Positions 59,798 to 64,000 of a stretch of 64,000 bases of DNA are shown here, in pieces. The notes beneath the pieces are model-generated. The model ran no database searches, was not told the origin of the DNA, and saw nothing but the letters and a program-made list of their open reading frames with translations. The stretch lies in assembly GCA_905331475.1 (NCBI GenBank), contig CAJNYU010003429.1, positions 53,976 to 117,975 of the forward strand, given 5' to 3'. Made by a program: the position numbers and the translations under genes. How positions within the stretch are numbered: position 1 is the first letter of the stretch; the number at the start of each line of letters is the position of its first letter. Source of the stretch: Rotaria socialis. Its lineage: Eukaryota > Rotifera > Eurotatoria > Philodinida > Philodinidae.

Positions 59798-62700
59798 ATG
59801 GCTTCTATAACAAGCAATACAAGTCTACGTCCAACTGTTGTAGTTGCATCTGCGTCGACGTCCAAAGGTAAAATTATGCCTTGAGGTTTATATGAATTAA
59901 AAAAGATTTTGATGAACATCGGATTTGTATTCTTTTTTTTTATTAAATTTAATACAGAGAGAAAACAAAAATCTCTCTTTTTGAAAATTAAAGTTTTATA
60001 CCGATGTTGTTGATGCCTGCTCTATTCTAGTGATCATGTTTGAAAAAAAGAAGGTAATATGCCTCCTTCTCTTCTCGTTCTTTTTTCTCTTTTTCTGTTG
60101 ATAAATATACAGATGAAGATGAAGGAAGACAGTTGAGATTTCTTATATACCGTAAGTTAATATATTTCAAAACAAAATGAAACAAGATAAAATATTAGGA
60201 TGACGATGCTTGGCGTGTAAAAACGAAAATAAAAAAAAACAGGCTGGAGGAGAGAGAGAGATCTAGGATTTCATTTTATTTTCTTCATTTTTTTCTGTTC
60301 ATGTTGTTATTATTGTTGTTGTTGTTGTTGTTCGTGGGTGTTGTGCGCGCGTAGATTTACCCATCAAAACAGCAAAAACAACAGATTAACCAACAGTTTA
60401 AAAAAAAACATATACTATTAATAAACGAACGATCTGTTCTATTAAACTAACATATAATAAATATTCACATCATGGCGTGTTTGTATTCTATCACATATTT
60501 GTTGATCTTCTTTGCATGTTCTCTTTCTATCTATGCTTTTTTTCTTTTTTTTGCTGCTGCTACTGCTAATACTACTGCTTACTTTGAACACGATGTACTT
60601 GTGCATGCTAAGATGTTTATATATATACATATTCTGTTTTTGTTTTCTATTCATGGAATCAGCCATCATCATCATCATCATCTTCTTCCGCAATGGTACA
60701 ATATCAATATGTCGTCCAGCAGATCAGTAACCGCCTCAAATTTCCTATACTAACAAAAACCATGCTTCTTCTTTTCCTTATGCTTTTTTGAAAATCTGTG
60801 TGTTTGGATGCTTTGCTCTTCGGATAGGCGAGTTTTGTGAGATTGTTTATATCAAGCTTTTAAATTATGAACAGAAAAACAGCAAACGAGCAAAGGCATA
60901 TTTCTATTATTATTGTAGGAAAGAACCTCTCTCTTTACGATCAGGTGCTCATCATATATATAAATATTCATTCCGTATTGGATGGTTGATTGATTATATG
61001 ACAATATATTGTATCATTCTTGCTGCTCTTTTGCATGATTGCTTATACTATAAATAAATTTTGTTTATTGATTGCACAAAAATCATCTAGTTAGTTTAAA
61101 TATTTGATTGTGTTATTTTGCTGCACTACATCACATGTAGCCTTCTTTAAATAAAATCTTGTTATTGTTTTTTGAAAATTCGAAATGATCAATCCTCTAT
61201 TTTTTTACCAACTTTAGTCTTTGAACATATTCATATGCAAGAGGTAAAAATCATTATTATTTATTATTCATAAATAATATTTATTTTTTTTCTTTCTGTT
61301 CAAAAAAACAAAATTTATAAGGAAAAAAATAAAAGAAAGAAAATTGATCCACTCATTTCTTTGGCTTTGTTTGTTGTGAATATTCCTTTTTTTGATTTTT
61401 GTTTTTGTTTGCCTCCTATCGCTATTTCTATATGCTTGTAGCACTGAACATCGTTATCTATAGAAAAAAAACGCAGAGAACAATATGGTGAGGTAATCGT
61501 GTTAAATTTTGCACTTTAATTTAAATACAGTAAATTACTAACGATAAAACATGCACGTTAATCCATTGTCCTTAGCTTGCTTCTTTATTTGCATGCATAT
61601 TTCTTCTTTCTTTTTCTACTTTTTTTTATCTTCTCGTAATAATAAATATAAAAAAACAGAAGGAGCTATTTCGTATATCTCTCTCTCTCTGTCAAATGTG
61701 TTTGTGTGTTATTTTATTTTATAGACGATTGTTGTGATCTGGTTTTTTAATTTAATTTTGTTTTTCAGGAGAATAAAAACGAGGTATTTTTTATTTGTCT
61801 ATATATCTATATATATATCTCTCTCTTCTCTGTGCCATAACACAATGCATTTTTTTAGTCTAGCTAAAACTGTATGCTCGCGCAACTATTTTCCCCGATC
61901 GATTCATATTGGATCTTACATCAAAATTATTTGAAATAGTTTCTAATCTACTTCTGTTTTGTCTATTTCTAATAGAATCGTCGCCGACAACAAGTGATAA
62001 AGTTTCAAGAAAATCGAAAAGTGTAAGTTTTTATTTAATATCTTCTAACGTCATTGAATTTCCCTATGAGATACGAGAAAATTTTCATTGGGTTTGATAA
62101 AAACTGACTAAAGAGTTTACTTAAAAATTTCTAATTATTTTTTCTCAATTTTTAGCTAATTAAATATATATTCAAAGTATTAATATTGTGTTTTTTCTAT
62201 TTTTCATTAAACCTATATAACATTTATATATCTGCATTTTTAGAATTCGAAATCAAGCTCCAGAAACCATGAAGGCAATATTTAAAAATAAAAAGAAACT
62301 TTCTTTCTAATTAATCGTACTTTTTTTTTTTAGAAAAATTTCGAAAACACAAAAAGAAGCAACATAAATCAAAGAAAAATCAAAATGAAAAAATTATTGA
62401 TCCTCCGCCGCTTCCACCATCGGATGAAAAAATTCAACCGCCACCTCCACCACCGCCACCACCACTACCACCACCACCACCACCTACTTCCAACCTATAC
62501 GATGATCTCGATGATAACATAACAACCAGTAGTTCAATTGTAAAAACTAATCTACCATTATCTCATTCGCCACCACCAGTTATGCCAACAATATTACGTC
62601 AAGGTTCTCGTTCTCGTCTAACAGCTATTGAACAACTTGTACCTTCATCTATTGCACGAACAAATAATGATAATACAAAACTTTCTCCGACATCAACAAC

Positions 62701-63967
62701 GAATCCAAATACTACTGAAGATTTAGCAAAGAAAAAATTCGAAGAACAATTAGCATTACTTGATGCCACATCATCCAAATTAAAGATGAATACTTCCGAA
62801 CAATCGAGTAATGAAAGTGAAGAAGACGAACAAATCGAACGCATATGTCGAATGAATAATACCGGCAGTATAGCAGGACCTATACAATTTAAATTTAATC
62901 GTACACAAAATCTTCCACTTAAAACATCTCCTGTATCGAATGATATGGCTAATATTGACGAAGAAGCGGTTCCCGTAATGAATGCAACAAAGAAAAAACG
63001 TTTGCATAAACCAAATGATCCAACGACAAGTTCACATTCAACATCGTCGGGTGATGAAAATGAGAAAAAGAAGCAGAAAATATCAGAAAGTAAGTTGAAG
63101 AACAACAATAGAGGATTTCATTTGTCTCTCCTTTTTAAAGACACAAAGAATTTTAGTATATCGAAAATCTTGTTTTTTTTTGCATTCCAAACAAAATTAA
63201 TCTTAGATATTTTAAAATAATCCTAAATAAGAATATATATTATCTTATGAGCTATGCTTGAATGCTCTTACTTCTCTATAGGCTACATTCGACGAATTTA
63301 TTTGTTAAGGCAAGAGATCTTATCATTTTTACTTTTCATTTCTTCTTGTCCCTCTTTCTCTATTGCTGTTTAAATGGTCATGTAATCTTCTTTTGGTCGC
63401 CAACACAGCCGCTATAATAGCTGAGCTCTTTGCTTTTCTGACGCGTCTCATGCCGAAATTTATATTTAAACACGTATTCACGCAAGCGCGCAATTTGTTA
63501 TTATTCATTTTCTTTTATATTACTCGATTTAAAATTTTAACTAAAATTTAAAAAAATTTAAAAGAAAACATTTTCCTTCAATTGTTTTATTTATTTATTA
63601 GACGAAACAATAGAATCTATAACAACAGTTGAATTACCAACAACAACAGCAACAGCATCAACAACAGTATCCATCATTGTTGATGAAAAGATTAAAAGTG
63701 AAGAAGTTAAAAATGATGAACCTGTTGCTTCGACAACTAATGAAAAAAAGCTTAGTGATGAAAATAATGATGATCATGGTTCTCGATCATCATCAGCATC
63801 ATCGTCAAGACGAAGACGACGTAGTAGTCGTCGACGTCGTCGTCATCATCATCGTCGTCGTCGGCACTCATCATCATCAACTTCGCGTTCATCGGATTCA
63901 TCAACATCGTCCGATAGTTCACGTTCATCAAGTCGTTCACATCGAAGATATCGACGTCGACGAACAC
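59798..63967 (+). CDS. Arginine/serine-rich nuclear protein, incomplete at window end
   Basis: Exons 59798-59867, 60113-60151, 61976-62022, 62244-62274, 62334-63089 and 63602-63967 join in phase; the last ends at a GTAAGT donor and coding continues outside the window. About 436 residues are visible. I cannot name the family. Order: a short start, a Lys/Arg/Ser-rich stretch with KFRKHKKKQHK, a proline run (about 25 Pro, CCA/CCG codons at 62400-62490), a Ser/Thr/Asn-rich region with acidic patches (SNESEEDEQIERI) and a segment IAGPIQFKFNRT, a basic KKKRLHKP, and then an RS domain with Arg-only and Ser-Arg runs (63780-63960). Such proteins usually act in pre-mRNA splicing or transcription in the nucleus. 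The 39-base exon 60113-60151 is phase 1 on both sides and may be a cassette exon. The 62275-62333 intron begins with GC. Intron 2 (60152-61975) is 1.8 kb. Confidence 0.7.
60152..61975. other. Large intron of the RS-rich gene
   Basis: It contains a (TTG)n repeat near 60314-60332, an AG-rich block near 60245-60260, and small hydrophobic open frames (for example 60472-60753) without motif or splice support. It may hold further cassette exons. Confidence 0.4.
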
Positions 63968-64000
63968 GTAAGTTTCGTATGGAATTGTTTTAGTTTTTCA

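Noticed and set aside
60472-60753. Plus-strand ORF with signal-like start and poly-His inside the RS gene intron
   Set aside because: Low-complexity composition, no motif, wholly intronic.
1-64000. CRISPR array, prokaryotic operon, tRNA or rRNA
   Set aside because: No regularly spaced identical repeats of CRISPR type, no rRNA core sequence and no tRNA-like cloverleaf were noticed. The spliced genes rule out a prokaryotic source, though a tRNA scan was not possible by eye.

Overview
The window is nuclear DNA of an invertebrate animal. It is AT-rich, has spliced genes with many introns of about 45-75 bases, and encodes clear metazoan proteins (a SIX homeodomain factor, class II PI3-kinase, Akirin, Enhancer of polycomb, Chibby, S1P phosphatase, an SLC6 transporter). 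A mono-ADP-ribosyltransferase of the R-S-E type, foldback elements and tiny introns make a bdelloid rotifer my best guess. That taxonomic call is inference, since no rRNA or mitochondrial marker is present. Two single N characters (5205 and 45332) show this is a draft scaffold.

Bases 1-8.9 kb look like accessory or repeat-rich DNA. They hold a TA-flanked MITE (1309-1634), an orphan F-box exon (2880-3053, minus), a possible cold-shock-like exon (3732-3838), a degenerate satellite of about 167-base period (about 4088-5040), a long palindrome with an N at its centre (5057-5366), and a frameshifted ADP-ribosyltransferase gene (6024-6819, minus).

Bases 8.9-37.6 kb are the conserved gene block: a SIX4/5-class factor (+), class II PI3-kinase (-, 12 coding exons, rebuilt without a frame break), UTP25 (-), Akirin (+, divergent from UTP25), Enhancer of polycomb (-, 12 coding exons), a gene-poor stretch of about 6 kb, Chibby (-), and a sphingosine-1-phosphate phosphatase (+) whose first intron is GC-AG.

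Bases 37.7-53.2 kb carry two large TA-flanked inverted-repeat elements (37766-39005 and 44010-45585) and three genes I cannot assign to a named family: a single-pass membrane protein ending in a PDZ-ligand motif, a type II membrane protein whose Ser/Thr stalk is built from phase-1 mini-exons, and a TPR protein with a C-terminal membrane segment.

Bases 54.2-64.0 kb hold a monoamine-class SLC6 transporter (-, 13 coding exons), a small cysteine-rich zinc-binding protein (-), and the start of an arginine/serine-rich nuclear protein (+) that runs off the window. Exon models were assembled by eye from splice signals and reading phase. Apart from the frameshifted ADP-ribosyltransferase and the isolated exon fragments, the gene models have a total coding length divisible by three, or stay in phase to the window edge. 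The genes have no shared pathway: this is a typical animal chromosome segment, with mobile-element and lineage-specific material at its left end and in its middle.
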